Of a DNA stretch of 64,000 nucleotides, positions 7,277 through 16,071 are shown one piece after another. The position numbers were made by a program, and so were the translations under genes. The stretch's first letter is position 1. Every line of letters starts with the position of its first letter. Origin of the DNA: Candidatus Saccharimonadota bacterium (GTDB taxonomy: Bacteria; Patescibacteriota; Saccharimonadia; Saccharimonadales; Saccharimonadaceae); NCBI GenBank assembly GCA_905373795.1, contig CAJPUO010000002.1, positions 1-64,000 of the forward strand, in the 5' to 3' direction. The notes beneath the pieces are model-generated. The model made no database searches. It was not told the DNA's origin and saw only the letters and a program-made list of their open reading frames with translations.

Positions 7277-8083
7277 TTATAATGCTGCAGTTTCATGAGA
7301 CTGCAGCATTTTATTAAGATTAAGTTTTTCCTGCCTCAATCTTTCTTGCTCCAGTCTTCTCTGGTTATCTTTGAGCCGTTTTACTGAAGCGATCCCTGTT
7401 GCTACCAGATGAGCGTCAGTTACTGTTGCTAGGGCTTCACGAGCCCAGCCCGGTATTTTTTTGCCAAGCGGGGAATCAAGAAGAGCGTTCACAAAAAGAT
7501 AATTCACAGTACTGTATTTACCGCTGAACAGATCGCTTTTTGGCGAGGCGTCAACGCTAATGGCGCCGCCAGTTTCCTCAGTTATTTTATCGCGCTGATA
7601 TGTGACGCAAAGGTCGCGAGCTATTCGCGTTACTACGTGAGGCCAAGATATTCGACCTCGGGATGCCATGCTAATTTCCTTAACCCAACGGGGAATTTTA
7701 TCGCCAAAAAATTGGTCGGCGAGTCCACCGAAGGCGGTTTTTCCGCCAGTTCCTCTGGCGATCATGCCGTCAAGTCCGTCGCTGGCTGCAAAGATCACAT
7801 CGCCAATCGTATCTGTCCATCCGCGTTCGCTGTCTGGTTTGCCAAGCTTAACGCCTTCCCGAACCAGCCGCCCGAAAGAAACTGCTGTTGCTGCAACAGC
7901 GCCTAACCTTTGTTTGGTTGTCATATTAGGCCACTCTTTATCGCGCGTTTCTCGATATTTTTCGGAAGCCAGGTTGGCTCCTGTTGCTCTGGCGGCTACT
8001 TCAGCCATCTTTCTAAAAATGCGCTTAGGGGTTTCTGGATATTCTTTATGCTCTGGTTTGCAATTGGTGTCAGATTCTTTCAT
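7277..8083 (-). CDS. CDP-alcohol phosphatidyltransferase-like protein
   Basis: 268 aa. The family joins CDP-diacylglycerol or CDP-alcohols to a second alcohol in phospholipid synthesis and carries the motif Dx2DGx2ARx8Gx3Dx3D. Here the segment DGLDGMIARGTGGKTAFGG is followed by LADQFFGDK, matching the motif through the third Asp, but the last Asp sits one residue too far (Dx4D instead of Dx3D). Only weak hydrophobic segments are visible, fewer than the usual six helices, and the ends are long and charged (KRLKDNQRRLEQERLRQEK). It may be a divergent enzyme or a non-catalytic relative. The start is leaderless, and the 3' end overlaps the dnaK terminator. Confidence 0.6.
   Translation of the reverse strand: MKESDTNCKPEHKEYPETPKRIFRKMAEVAARATGANLASEKYRETRDKEWPNMTTKQRLGAVAATAVSFGRLVREGVKLGKPDSERGWTDTIGDVIFAASDGLDGMIARGTGGKTAFGGLADQFFGDKIPRWVKEISMASRGRISWPHVVTRIARDLCVTYQRDKITEETGGAISVDASPKSDLFSGKYSTVNYLFVNALLDSPLGKKIPGWAREALATVTDAHLVATGIASVKRLKDNQRRLEQERLRQEKLNLNKMLQSHETAAL
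7281..7316 (+). terminator. intrinsic terminator of dnaK
   Basis: Stem AATGCTGCAGT (7281-7291) pairs with ACTGCAGCATT (7300-7310) around an 8-base loop, followed by TTTATT. The stem also forms the last codons of the convergent minus-strand gene. Confidence 0.85.
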
Positions 8084-8089
8084 GGATTA

Positions 8090-8095
8090 ATTATA
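8090..8095 (-). promoter_or_regulatory. -10 box, leaderless type
   Basis: TATAAT on the minus strand ending 6 bases before the ATG at 8083. Confidence 0.7.
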
Positions 8096-8228
8096 ACAGA
8101 CACTAAATCTCTCAAGCGTGAAAGCCAAAATTTGCAGAGATTTAATTAAGTCGGGGAAATCGTATGTTTATAAAACTTAAACAGCAATCGCAAAACGCGA
8201 ACATCAGGTTGTCTATAAATTTTTTTAT

Positions 8229-9047
8229 TTAAGCAATTACTAGTTCGGGTTTGCTGACCGTTGCACTGATAATATACCTAGCCGCTGTTATGGCTGGCGG
8301 GACGGCCAGCTCATCGTAGTCTCCGAAAACCTCTTCGTCAATGCGCGCGCCTATTTCGCGAGCCATAGCCTCGTTAAGAAGATCAATGTCGATAATTTGA
8401 CCTGACTGGCGCCGTCCATCGGAATAGTACGCCTGCCGGGCATGGTAATCTTTATCCAACCTGGCTGTAATACGCTCCAAGTCGCACATTGGAACTCTAC
8501 CGATTTCTGGCCGGCTCAGCGGAGGTATATTATCGTAATTATCTGGCTTCAAGACAATGTCAGCGTGTCTTTCGGCGTCTATATCTATAATGACGCTCAA
8601 AACATCAATGCGGCTAGTTTCTCCAGTTTGTAAATTTAGCTCAACAACACGCCAGGCGTCGGGATCTTCGCGCCAATCATCTTTCATAACAGAAATGGCG
8701 CTATACCGGACTGTGCCGTCCCACTTATCTTTTAAGGGCAGTATTCCGGCTACGACTGGGACGGAATAAACATATTCCTGTCCGTTGATTTTGCGTTCCG
8801 GCCAGGGATGCCTGCCGGAAAATCGCTTGCTGCGGTCAGAGTCGCCCATCTCCTCCCATTTCATGATGCCAAAGGCGCTGGCAATCTCGGGATTGGTGGC
8901 GATGGTATTTGCTAGTGGTATAAGCTCGGCAATTAACCGTTCTTCTTCTGGCGAGTAATCCCGACTCTCCAATGCTTCGCTGCTGGGCGGCAAAGGTTTA
9001 AAGTTGCTATACGACTGCTCTACAGTAGCCAGTGTTTCGCTTGCCAT
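8229..9047 (-). CDS. hypothetical protein
   Basis: 272 aa, soluble and acidic, no signal peptide or membrane helix, family not recognised. The N-terminal third is Glu/Ser-rich (SPEEERLIAELIPLANT). The middle has alternating hydrophobic strands (YVYSVPVVAGILPLKDKW, SRIDVLSVIIDID), and the C-terminal part is helical (LLNEAMAREIGARIDEEVFG). The start codon is preceded by GAGGAAA. The gene is on its own between two promoter regions. The 145 bases between it and the upstream 8083 gene hold no other gene. Confidence 0.7.
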   Translation of the reverse strand: MASETLATVEQSYSNFKPLPPSSEALESRDYSPEEERLIAELIPLANTIATNPEIASAFGIMKWEEMGDSDRSKRFSGRHPWPERKINGQEYVYSVPVVAGILPLKDKWDGTVRYSAISVMKDDWREDPDAWRVVELNLQTGETSRIDVLSVIIDIDAERHADIVLKPDNYDNIPPLSRPEIGRVPMCDLERITARLDKDYHARQAYYSDGRRQSGQIIDIDLLNEAMAREIGARIDEEVFGDYDELAVPPAITAARYIISATVSKPELVIA

Positions 9048-9157
9048 GGTTTCCTCGCTTCGACTTGTATATTTATATCTTACAAAGTCTATGCTTCCTA
9101 TATATCACAAGGCGGGTTAAATGTCAATGATTTTAACGATTTTTCCAAATTTCCTGG

Positions 9158-9163
9158 TATAAT
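9158..9163 (+). promoter_or_regulatory. -10 box, leaderless type
   Basis: TATAAT ending 6 bases before the ATG at 9170. Confidence 0.7.
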
Positions 9164-9169
9164 AAAATC

Positions 9170-9799
9170 ATGAGTAGAGATTCGGCTCTTCGGTTTTGCC
9201 GTTGTAATCGCTTGCAGATTCTTTGCGTACTATATACGGCGATTCTGACGTTTGGCGTGCTGGTGGCGGCAACTCTATCTGATGACTCGCGCTGGATGGG
9301 CTGGAGTCTTAGCCGGCTGGGTGAGACGGTAGTTAACCGTCATTCTGCTTTAGCCTTTAATGCCGGAGTTTTTATGTCAAGCTTGGTGCTTATTATGATA
9401 GGCGTTGGCATGTCTAAAGGCTATGTCAAACTGCGGCAGCTGCGTACTGCCAAGGTATCTGTTTGGTTGATAACACTGCTGGCGATTTGTATGATTGGCG
9501 TGGCGCTTTGTCCTAACGATACCATGCATGCAGTGCACTTTATTTTCTCGCGGGGCGTAGTCGTTATGATGGTGGCTGTCATGCTGATGTTACCGTCAAG
9601 TCTCAGCTATTTAACGCGCCGCCAACGGATGTTGTCGTTTAGTTTTCCGGTTTTTATGGCTTTATTGGCAGCGCAGGGTTATGTTTTGAGAAGTTTTTGG
9701 TTTGTAATTGTTGAAGTAATACTTGGGCTTTTTGCGGCCGCTTGGCTATTTGCGGTGTGCCGCCATCTGGATATGCGCCTGCAGGAACAGAGCGACTAA
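9170..9799 (+). CDS. six-helix membrane protein, DUF998-like
   Basis: 209 aa with about six predicted transmembrane helices (near 17-35, 62-80, 94-112, 122-143, 152-170, 175-195). The segment ALCPNDTMHAVHFIFSRG resembles the CPxDxxxxxHxxxS-like signature of DUF998 membrane proteins, whose function is unknown. The start is leaderless. It lies directly upstream of the CIRCE site of dnaJ but ends before it, so it is not itself placed under CIRCE control. Confidence 0.65.
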   Translation: MSRDSALRFCRCNRLQILCVLYTAILTFGVLVAATLSDDSRWMGWSLSRLGETVVNRHSALAFNAGVFMSSLVLIMIGVGMSKGYVKLRQLRTAKVSVWLITLLAICMIGVALCPNDTMHAVHFIFSRGVVVMMVAVMLMLPSSLSYLTRRQRMLSFSFPVFMALLAAQGYVLRSFWFVIVEVILGLFAAAWLFAVCRHLDMRLQEQSD

Positions 9800-9800
9800 T

Positions 9801-9827
9801 TTAGCACTCTTGCGCGTCGAGTGCTAA
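9801..9827 (+). promoter_or_regulatory. CIRCE operator of dnaJ
   Basis: Perfect arms TTAGCACTC and GAGTGCTAA, 9-base spacer that includes the -35 hexamer TTGCGC (9810-9815). Confidence 0.97.
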
Positions 9828-9838
9828 AAGCGTATAAT
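9810..9838 (+). promoter_or_regulatory. dnaJ promoter, leaderless type
   Basis: TTGCGC (9810-9815), 17-base spacer, TATAAT (9833-9838). The ATG at 9847 follows after 8 bases. Confidence 0.85.
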
Positions 9839-9846
9839 AAACGTAT

Positions 9847-10956
9847 ATGAGCAAGCGTGATTATTATGAAGTGTTAGGCGTGTCGAAAACCGCTTCTGAG
9901 GATGAGATTAAGAAGGCTTTTCGTAAGGCAGCGGTGAAGTATCATCCCGACAAAGAGGGCGGCGACGAAGCAAAATTCAAAGAGATTAATGAGGCGTACG
10001 AAGTTCTGAAGGATAAGCAAAAGCGCCAGCGCTACGATCAATTTGGCCATGCTGGCGTCGGCGGTGCGTCGGGCGGCGGTTTTTCTGGCAATCCGTTTGA
10101 AGGATTTGGCGGCTTTGGCGGGCAGAATGTTCATTTTGACTTTGGCGACGGCGGCTTGGGAGATATTTTCAGCCAGTTTTTTGGCAGCGCGGCAGGCAGT
10201 TCGGGCGGCGGACGTCCGCGCGGGCGCGATATTGAAACGAACATAACATTAAGCTTTGAAGATGCGGTGTTTGGCGTGGAAAAGAAAATTAGCTTGAATC
10301 TGGAGGATGAGTGCGAACACTGTCATGGCAACGGTGCCGAGCCAGGATTCGGTATGAAAACATGTCCGACCTGCAAAGGTGCTGGCCAGCAAACGCGGGT
10401 GATGAATTCGTTGTTCGGGCAAATCCAGCAGGCGGTTACTTGTGAAACCTGTCGGGGCAAGGGGAAAATTCCAGAAAAAGAATGCTCGGTTTGCCGCGGC
10501 AAAGGTACGACTCGCCAGCATCAGGATATTACTGTCAAGATTCCGGCGGGGATTGATGATGGCGCGACTATTCGCCTGCGTGAGCGCGGCGAGGCGGCAG
10601 CTGGCGGCAGTAAGGGAGATTTATATATCCATATCCGCGTTAAGGCGCATAAAAAGTTCACCCGCGAGGGCGATATTATCCTTTCAGAAGAGCATATTTC
10701 CATGGTTGATGCGGCATTGGGGACGGAAATTGACGTGGAGACTGTGGACGGCGTTATTACTATGAAAATTCCAGCTGGCACGCAGAGCGGTACCGATTTT
10801 AAGTTATCAGGCCACGGCGTGCCGCATTTGCGCAGTGAATCGCGCGGTCCGCATATTGTGGGTGTCGTGGTTGATACGCCAACCAAATTAACGAAAAAAC
10901 AGAAAGAGCTTTTAGAACAGTTTAAGGGAACGAAGAAGCGCGGCTTGTTTTCATAG
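9847..10956 (+). CDS. dnaJ: chaperone DnaJ (Hsp40)
   Basis: Co-chaperone that delivers substrates to DnaK and stimulates its ATPase. 369 aa. J domain (1-70) with the HPD motif in KYHPDKEGGDE; Gly/Phe-rich linker (about 72-120); four CxxCxGxG zinc-binding repeats (CEHCHGNG, CPTCKGAG, CETCRGKG, CSVCRGKG); then the C-terminal substrate-binding domains (VKIPAGIDDGATIRLRERGE). Full-length type I DnaJ. It has no ribosome binding site; the transcript appears to start at the ATG under CIRCE/HrcA control. Confidence 0.98.
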   Translation: MSKRDYYEVLGVSKTASEDEIKKAFRKAAVKYHPDKEGGDEAKFKEINEAYEVLKDKQKRQRYDQFGHAGVGGASGGGFSGNPFEGFGGFGGQNVHFDFGDGGLGDIFSQFFGSAAGSSGGGRPRGRDIETNITLSFEDAVFGVEKKISLNLEDECEHCHGNGAEPGFGMKTCPTCKGAGQQTRVMNSLFGQIQQAVTCETCRGKGKIPEKECSVCRGKGTTRQHQDITVKIPAGIDDGATIRLRERGEAAAGGSKGDLYIHIRVKAHKKFTREGDIILSEEHISMVDAALGTEIDVETVDGVITMKIPAGTQSGTDFKLSGHGVPHLRSESRGPHIVGVVVDTPTKLTKKQKELLEQFKGTKKRGLFS

Positions 10957-10988
10957 TAAAATTTCTCCATGAACAAGCCCTCCCGTGC

Positions 10989-10994
10989 TATACT
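10989..10994 (+). promoter_or_regulatory. -10 box of the 11020 gene
   Basis: TATACT with a leader of about 20 bases; AAGGGG (11006-11011) is the ribosome site for the ATG at 11020. Confidence 0.55.
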
Positions 10995-11019
10995 AAAATT
11001 AGCATAAGGGGAATTAAGC

Positions 11020-14000
11020 ATGGAATTGATTTTTCTGTTAGTGATTATCATCGTGATAATTAAGGTAGCGCAGAGGGGTAGCAACCGGTTGTCTCGTCAG
11101 TCTGAGGACTATCAGCGCGGTTATTGGGACGGCGTGCGCGATGCACAGAATGGACGTGCAAAAATTGAAGATAGCGACGGTCAAGCCAAGCTTATTACCG
11201 AAAATCAAGCTGCAGTTTCACAATCTACTGGTCTTGTGCTAATTGGTGACGAAGAGGAAGAGCCTGATGCTGCGCCACCTACTGATGCCGCGCCAATTGA
11301 AGAAAATGTGAATATTTCTGACGAAAAGACGCAGATTGTCGAGTGGCTATCTCCAGCCAGTAATAAAGATAAAGAGAAAAATCGTCAAACCACCATCAAT
11401 GTGGCGCTCTATACGGCATCATTATTGCTGACCGCTGGTATATTATTGTTGGCGCAAACGATTGAGCTTTCGGCGCAGCTCAGGTTCAGTTTGGTGTGGC
11501 TGTTTATTTTTGTCTATTATGCCACTGGCCAGGTGTTATATGCTCGCTTGCCAATCTTAAAGCCAGCCTCGACGGCGTTTATTGGTACGGCACTGGCTGC
11601 TGTGCCGATTGGCGGCTGGAGCATGCATTTGCTTTTGGGGATTGACCCGGCGCTGTGCTGGCTTGTTACCTCTTTCATCGGTACTTTCCTATGCGTTGAT
11701 GCTACGGTCAGGCTCAATAGCCAGCCGCTCGCCTATATTTCGCTAATGTCGATGTTTACGATGACGACCAGCTTGCCGGCTGTTATGCATGCTCAGTTGG
11801 TATGGTATTATGCTGCGGTGCTATTGTTTGGGTGTCTGATGACCTTGGCTGCGTATTTTTCTAGTCGTTTTCCACGCCAATTCACCGAGCCGTTGACGCT
11901 AGTTAATCCATTTATCGTCCCGTCTACCTTACTTCTCGCTATCGGTTCGTCGGTGCATATGGGAACGCTTGACGTCAGTATGCTGCTGCTCATCAGCGTT
12001 ATATATTACTTTACTGTTGCTTTTGTTGAAAAATCAAAGGATATGCGCACGTATGAACTAACGACGGCGCGCGTGCTGCTGATGGCGGCGACTGCTAGTT
12101 TTGCGCTGTACTTATCGAATAGCGACAGGCTGGTTATGGGTGTGGCGCTTGGGGTAGCGGCGCTTGGTAATATGATTTGGTCTATCGGGTCTATACGTGC
12201 CCAAAAGCAGCCCGACAAGCAGCACGAGATAGTATTGTGGGTTAGTTTCGTTGTGTCGCTGGCCGCTTTCTCGGCTATAGCTAGTGTCGAAATCCCACCG
12301 AGAAATATAATCTCATTTGCCTTGTTAAGTATGATTTCGGTGGCGACTTTTGCGGCGCTTTCATTGCTGCGTCGCGCCCGTTTTGGCGGTATGGTAGTAA
12401 TGTCTGGAATTTTGTTGGTGCCAGCTGGCGTCAGGCTATTTGGCCTCGACTCCATAACAGCCTTGCATACACATTACTCTATCTTTGTGCTTATGGCTTT
12501 CCTGCCGGTTATCTGCCGATTATTAGTTTTGAAACGTCCAAATATTACTAAAAGTCAAGCAATACTAGTGTACGGCGCTGCGGCTGCTTGGTGGTTAATG
12601 ACGGTGTTTATAGCCTTAGCTTTTTTGACTGCTTATCCAGCAGGAGAAGGTTTGCTGTATCTGTCAGATTCGGTGGTGATTGTTGCTATCATCATGGGTA
12701 TTGCTGCGTGGCGTGAGAAAGCTTACGGTTTAGTGATTGGTATTCATGCCTCTTTTCTGGCGATAGCGTTGCTGCTGGCTTCGTATTTCAAGCTGGCTGG
12801 CGAAGACCTTGCTATTTTGATGGCGTGGCTGAACGGTTTGTCGTTGATGTTGTTAGTGGAGTGGCTGCATAATTACCGTAGCGAGGCAGCGGTTAAGTGC
12901 CGCGAATTGTTGCTATATTCTGCCATTGGAGCGGCTGGTCTAATCGTCTTTTCGTCTATTCATCCGGCAGTTTGGCTGCCGTTAGCAGCGTTGCTGTATT
13001 ATGCGTTTTATCGGCGGCGTGAAGATGGCTATCTGGGCGGAGCATACTTGGCGACGATTGCTTTGGTACTGCTATTCTTGCATTGGTTGAATGTGCCGCT
13101 AAGCGACAATTTCACTATCACCGCTTGGGTGACGTTTGTCGGCTTTGGGATGGTGTATTGGTTGTTGGCGATGAATAAGCGAGCGTCAATCACTAGCGAT
13201 ATGACGCTGCTGGCTGCTACGGTACCAGCGGTGACATTATCGATGATAAATCTATCGACGACATACGAATTGCCGTTCAAAATCTTGGGCTGGCTGGCGG
13301 CTGTCGCGGCACTTTATATGGTAGTGTATGCTAAGCGGGATTGGCGGCCGATGGCGATATTGGCGCATCCAAGTTTGGTATTGTTGTTCTATTTAACAGC
13401 AGAGTGGCTCGGCGTTCAGCTTGAGTTTATGTCGATCGTTTCACTAATTATCTTTGCGGTGTTTTATGGCGCCGCCGTGGCTATGCGAGCCAGGAAATTG
13501 CCGGCTGCTTGGTATTATGTATCATTTTGGAGCGCTATCGGCTGGTCGATGACTTTACTGCTGATGGCCATGCCAGCCAGTATCACAACGGAGGCGGTAC
13601 TGCTAGTCACACTAATGTGGGCGGTCAATGGCAGCGCTCTAATAGCTGAGGGGTTGCCGAAGAAGAATATTTTGTACTTCGACTCGGGCGTGCTTTTAGC
13701 ATTGTGCGGTATTTTATTTGCTATTCATATGTTAATTGCGCCTGTTCACGACATAGTGGTGCCATATCTGTGGTCGGCAGCAATTCTTTCGGGAGCGGTG
13801 ATGTCGTGGCGCTGGCTGGGGTACGCTCATGTATACACCATCGCGCACTTGGTGCTGGCGCTCGCTGTGTTTAGTTTATCGACCCTTGTCCTGGCGCTGG
13901 CGGGTGATAATGCTATGGAAATATTGTTCCTAGTCGAGCATTCGCTGATGGTTATCATCGGCTTGGCGCTCGGCAGGCGGCTGGTTACTATCTGGGGTGC

Positions 14001-14184
14001 TGTCGGCGTGACGCTGGCCTTAATTTACTTGCTGTCAGGCTATGCTTATGCGCTGGCTATTTTGGCTGGACTATCGATTATCACGGCAGTGGTGGTTGTG
14101 GTGGCCAGAGGACAGAGGAATAAGCAGAAAAAAGTTGCAAAGAATAGCGTCAGAAAAAACAAAAAAACTCCTGAAAATAAGTAA
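11020..14184 (+). CDS. giant polytopic membrane protein of unknown function
   Basis: 1054 aa. A short N-terminal membrane helix (residues 2-15) is followed by a cytoplasmic charged segment (about 20-125) that contains SEDYQRGYWDGVRDAQNG and an acidic stretch. After that come well over twenty hydrophobic helices in succession, with few conserved polar motifs, and a lysine-rich tail (RKNKKTPENK). The repeated helix pairs resemble DUF2157/DUF2339-type polytopic proteins, but I cannot assign the family with confidence. It is preceded by its own -10 box and ribosome site and seems to be a single-gene unit. No transport or transferase signature is visible. Confidence 0.75.
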   Translation: MELIFLLVIIIVIIKVAQRGSNRLSRQSEDYQRGYWDGVRDAQNGRAKIEDSDGQAKLITENQAAVSQSTGLVLIGDEEEEPDAAPPTDAAPIEENVNISDEKTQIVEWLSPASNKDKEKNRQTTINVALYTASLLLTAGILLLAQTIELSAQLRFSLVWLFIFVYYATGQVLYARLPILKPASTAFIGTALAAVPIGGWSMHLLLGIDPALCWLVTSFIGTFLCVDATVRLNSQPLAYISLMSMFTMTTSLPAVMHAQLVWYYAAVLLFGCLMTLAAYFSSRFPRQFTEPLTLVNPFIVPSTLLLAIGSSVHMGTLDVSMLLLISVIYYFTVAFVEKSKDMRTYELTTARVLLMAATASFALYLSNSDRLVMGVALGVAALGNMIWSIGSIRAQKQPDKQHEIVLWVSFVVSLAAFSAIASVEIPPRNIISFALLSMISVATFAALSLLRRARFGGMVVMSGILLVPAGVRLFGLDSITALHTHYSIFVLMAFLPVICRLLVLKRPNITKSQAILVYGAAAAWWLMTVFIALAFLTAYPAGEGLLYLSDSVVIVAIIMGIAAWREKAYGLVIGIHASFLAIALLLASYFKLAGEDLAILMAWLNGLSLMLLVEWLHNYRSEAAVKCRELLLYSAIGAAGLIVFSSIHPAVWLPLAALLYYAFYRRREDGYLGGAYLATIALVLLFLHWLNVPLSDNFTITAWVTFVGFGMVYWLLAMNKRASITSDMTLLAATVPAVTLSMINLSTTYELPFKILGWLAAVAALYMVVYAKRDWRPMAILAHPSLVLLFYLTAEWLGVQLEFMSIVSLIIFAVFYGAAVAMRARKLPAAWYYVSFWSAIGWSMTLLLMAMPASITTEAVLLVTLMWAVNGSALIAEGLPKKNILYFDSGVLLALCGILFAIHMLIAPVHDIVVPYLWSAAILSGAVMSWRWLGYAHVYTIAHLVLALAVFSLSTLVLALAGDNAMEILFLVEHSLMVIIGLALGRRLVTIWGAVGVTLALIYLLSGYAYALAILAGLSIITAVVVVVARGQRNKQKKVAKNSVRKNKKTPENK

Positions 14185-14229
14185 AGTAAGCTATAACGCA
14201 GAGGTCATTTTTTATAGCGCTATTGCAGG

Positions 14230-14526
14230 TTATTCGTTTTGCTCTTCTTCGTCGTAATATCTACGTCTGAGCTCAAGTACTGATTCTGGTATGGTAGGAT
14301 GAATACGGTAGACAAGGAAAGTCCCGGCTTTTTGTTTTTTTTGTGGTTCGTCGCTATGTTCTGATGCTATCAGTCTATTTAACGCCGCGCGTCCTAATTT
14401 TAACAGTCGCTCAAACAACATGGGAGGAGCGGTATCTGTATGTTCAGGGCTTGAGTATCCGCAAGTTCTTTTGTATTGACGGAGACCCGCTTGCGGATAA
14501 ATTCTTCCTCTCATTATTCTCACCAT
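14230..14526 (-). CDS. small basic hypothetical protein
   Basis: 98 aa, no membrane helix. It begins MVRIMRGRIYPQAGLRQYKR, has a basic N-terminal half and an acidic end (RRRYYDEEEQNE). I chose the ATG at 14526 rather than the longer frame (to 14568) because a TACAAT box ends 6 bases before it, matching the leaderless pattern seen in this genome. Function unknown. It stands opposite the DUF1704 gene with about 100 bases between the starts. Confidence 0.55.
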   Translation of the reverse strand: MVRIMRGRIYPQAGLRQYKRTCGYSSPEHTDTAPPMLFERLLKLGRAALNRLIASEHSDEPQKKQKAGTFLVYRIHPTIPESVLELRRRYYDEEEQNE

Positions 14527-14532
14527 GTGTCT

Positions 14533-14561
14533 ATTGTAAATAAGTTTGCTAAATCGCGCAA
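14533..14561 (-). promoter_or_regulatory. promoter, leaderless type
   Basis: On the minus strand TTGCGC (14556-14561), 17-base spacer, TACAAT (14533-14538), then 6 bases to the ATG at 14526. Confidence 0.6.
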
Positions 14562-14588
14562 TCAGCAATTGGATTGAGGTGCAATTAC

Positions 14589-14617
14589 TTGCTATCTTTT
14601 ATGAGATATGTTATAGT
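14589..14617 (+). promoter_or_regulatory. promoter, leaderless type
   Basis: TTGCTA (14589-14594), 17-base spacer, TATAGT (14612-14617), 8 bases before the ATG at 14626. Confidence 0.65.
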
Positions 14618-14625
14618 GAAAAAGC

Positions 14626-15981
14626 ATGGACAAGGAGCCGTTAAAGACTGAATCTGAAGAACCTTCTATAGAGGAACTTTATAGCCAGCTAATGAACTTA
14701 TTGCCAAAAATAGTTGCTGTTTTTACTCCTTCAAACCGTAGCGAGCAAGAAGAAAAGTTTTTGTCTGGTGAGGTTAGGAATCCTCAGTTTGTTTATGAAA
14801 AACTTGACAATGGTAATTTTGATGAAGCTTTAACAGCAATACAACAACTCGGTGAAAATATATTGCGTAGTCCCGATTTGCCGCCAAAACACCGAGCGAT
14901 TTACGAAGAATTTATTAGAAGTTATAGCGAGCAAACGAAGCTGATCCGCTGCGCTCAAGAGTATCATAGCGCTGAATCCAGTAAGGATAGGCAAGCTGCT
15001 GCTAGCGCGTACGAAAATCTGAATCAGGAAATTTATGGCGTTCCGGATGAAAAAACCTACCGCTCGCTGCTGGGTGAAAAGTTAGGTCAGATTGCTGATA
15101 AAAAGCTAACTGGCGCCGCCGATGAGTTGCGCGGGGAATTATTTCAGATGGTTAAGTTTGATTCTGACCAAGGCGCGCCAGAAAGATTTCGCCCGTCAAA
15201 CGAGACTGTCGAGTGGATGAAGGGGGTCGCAGAGTCCTTGTATGGAAATATGTTAAAGCATATTCCAGAAAATCAAGCAAACTTTAATCCTAATGAAGTA
15301 GATTCAATATTTACGGAAATAATTGAGCAGGAATTTGGCGAGGCGGCAGCAGATTGGTCAGTTTCTGTCGAAAAAGCCACGGTTATAAACGTTAACCTTT
15401 TCGATAAAACAATAGCTATTCCAGATAAAAACATGCTGCGCTCTCGCGAAAAAGTTAGATCGTTGGTGGTTCATGAACTTGGGGTTCATATGCTGAGGGC
15501 GGTTACCGGCGAAGAAACTGATGTGTTTCCGCTGGCTAACGGTTTAGGCGGTTATGATGACGCCGAAGAGGGTTTGGGCGTGGTTATGGAGCAGGCTTTG
15601 CGTGGAAAATTTATTGAACGCGGTGTTGATCACTATATTACAGCGGGGCTGGCGCATTATGACGGTAAAGATTTCCGCGGAGCATTTGAGGCTAAATGGC
15701 GGCTGTCGTTACTTAGCTCTATTACGGCTGGAGATCAAGTGGATGATGCAAAAATAATGAGAGCAAAGAAGGTTGCTTTCACTCAAACACTACGAAGTTT
15801 TCGCGGGACGAACGATTTGCCGCTATTTAAGGATTTGAGTTATTATAACGGTTCTACGGAAGTCTGGAAATATTTGGAATCAATACGCGGTGATGATTTG
15901 CAATTGGGGTTGCTGCTTGCCGGTAAGGTAAATACTTCAAAAGAGCATCAGCGGGCGGTGCTTGAGTCGCGAAGTGTGTAG
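14626..15981 (+). CDS. DUF1704 (MATCAP-like) metallopeptidase
   Basis: 451 aa, cytoplasmic. The C-terminal half is a DUF1704 domain, a zinc peptidase family with the unusual HExxxH site; eukaryotic MATCAP members remove C-terminal tyrosine or glutamates from tubulin. Here the site is VVHELGVHMLRAVTG (H283, E284, H288), and the following EEGLG (E314-E315) corresponds to the QEGLA motif that supplies the third ligand and family name. The N-terminal half is helical and acidic. The next two genes are a RimB-like aspartic protease and a RimK-like ligase, so a role in trimming a peptide tag added by RimK is likely. Substrate unknown. Confidence 0.8.
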   Translation: MDKEPLKTESEEPSIEELYSQLMNLLPKIVAVFTPSNRSEQEEKFLSGEVRNPQFVYEKLDNGNFDEALTAIQQLGENILRSPDLPPKHRAIYEEFIRSYSEQTKLIRCAQEYHSAESSKDRQAAASAYENLNQEIYGVPDEKTYRSLLGEKLGQIADKKLTGAADELRGELFQMVKFDSDQGAPERFRPSNETVEWMKGVAESLYGNMLKHIPENQANFNPNEVDSIFTEIIEQEFGEAAADWSVSVEKATVINVNLFDKTIAIPDKNMLRSREKVRSLVVHELGVHMLRAVTGEETDVFPLANGLGGYDDAEEGLGVVMEQALRGKFIERGVDHYITAGLAHYDGKDFRGAFEAKWRLSLLSSITAGDQVDDAKIMRAKKVAFTQTLRSFRGTNDLPLFKDLSYYNGSTEVWKYLESIRGDDLQLGLLLAGKVNTSKEHQRAVLESRSV

Positions 15982-16032
15982 TTTTAGTTGCAGCTAGACT
16001 GCATTCTGGTTGCGCTAGTTATATTTCGGCTA

Positions 16033-16061
16033 TTGTAGTGTTGGCACTAGTATTTTATAAT
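16033..16061 (+). promoter_or_regulatory. promoter of the rimB-rimK pair
   Basis: TTGTAG (16033-16038), 17-base spacer, TATAAT (16056-16061), 10 bases before the ATG at 16072, so the leader is at most a few bases. Confidence 0.65.
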
Positions 16062-16071
16062 TGTGGTAATT

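Noticed and set aside
16041..16050. TTGGCACTAG resembling a CIRCE half-site before the RimB-like gene
   Set aside because: No matching GAGTGCTAA arm at 9-base spacing; a single half-site is not a CIRCE element.
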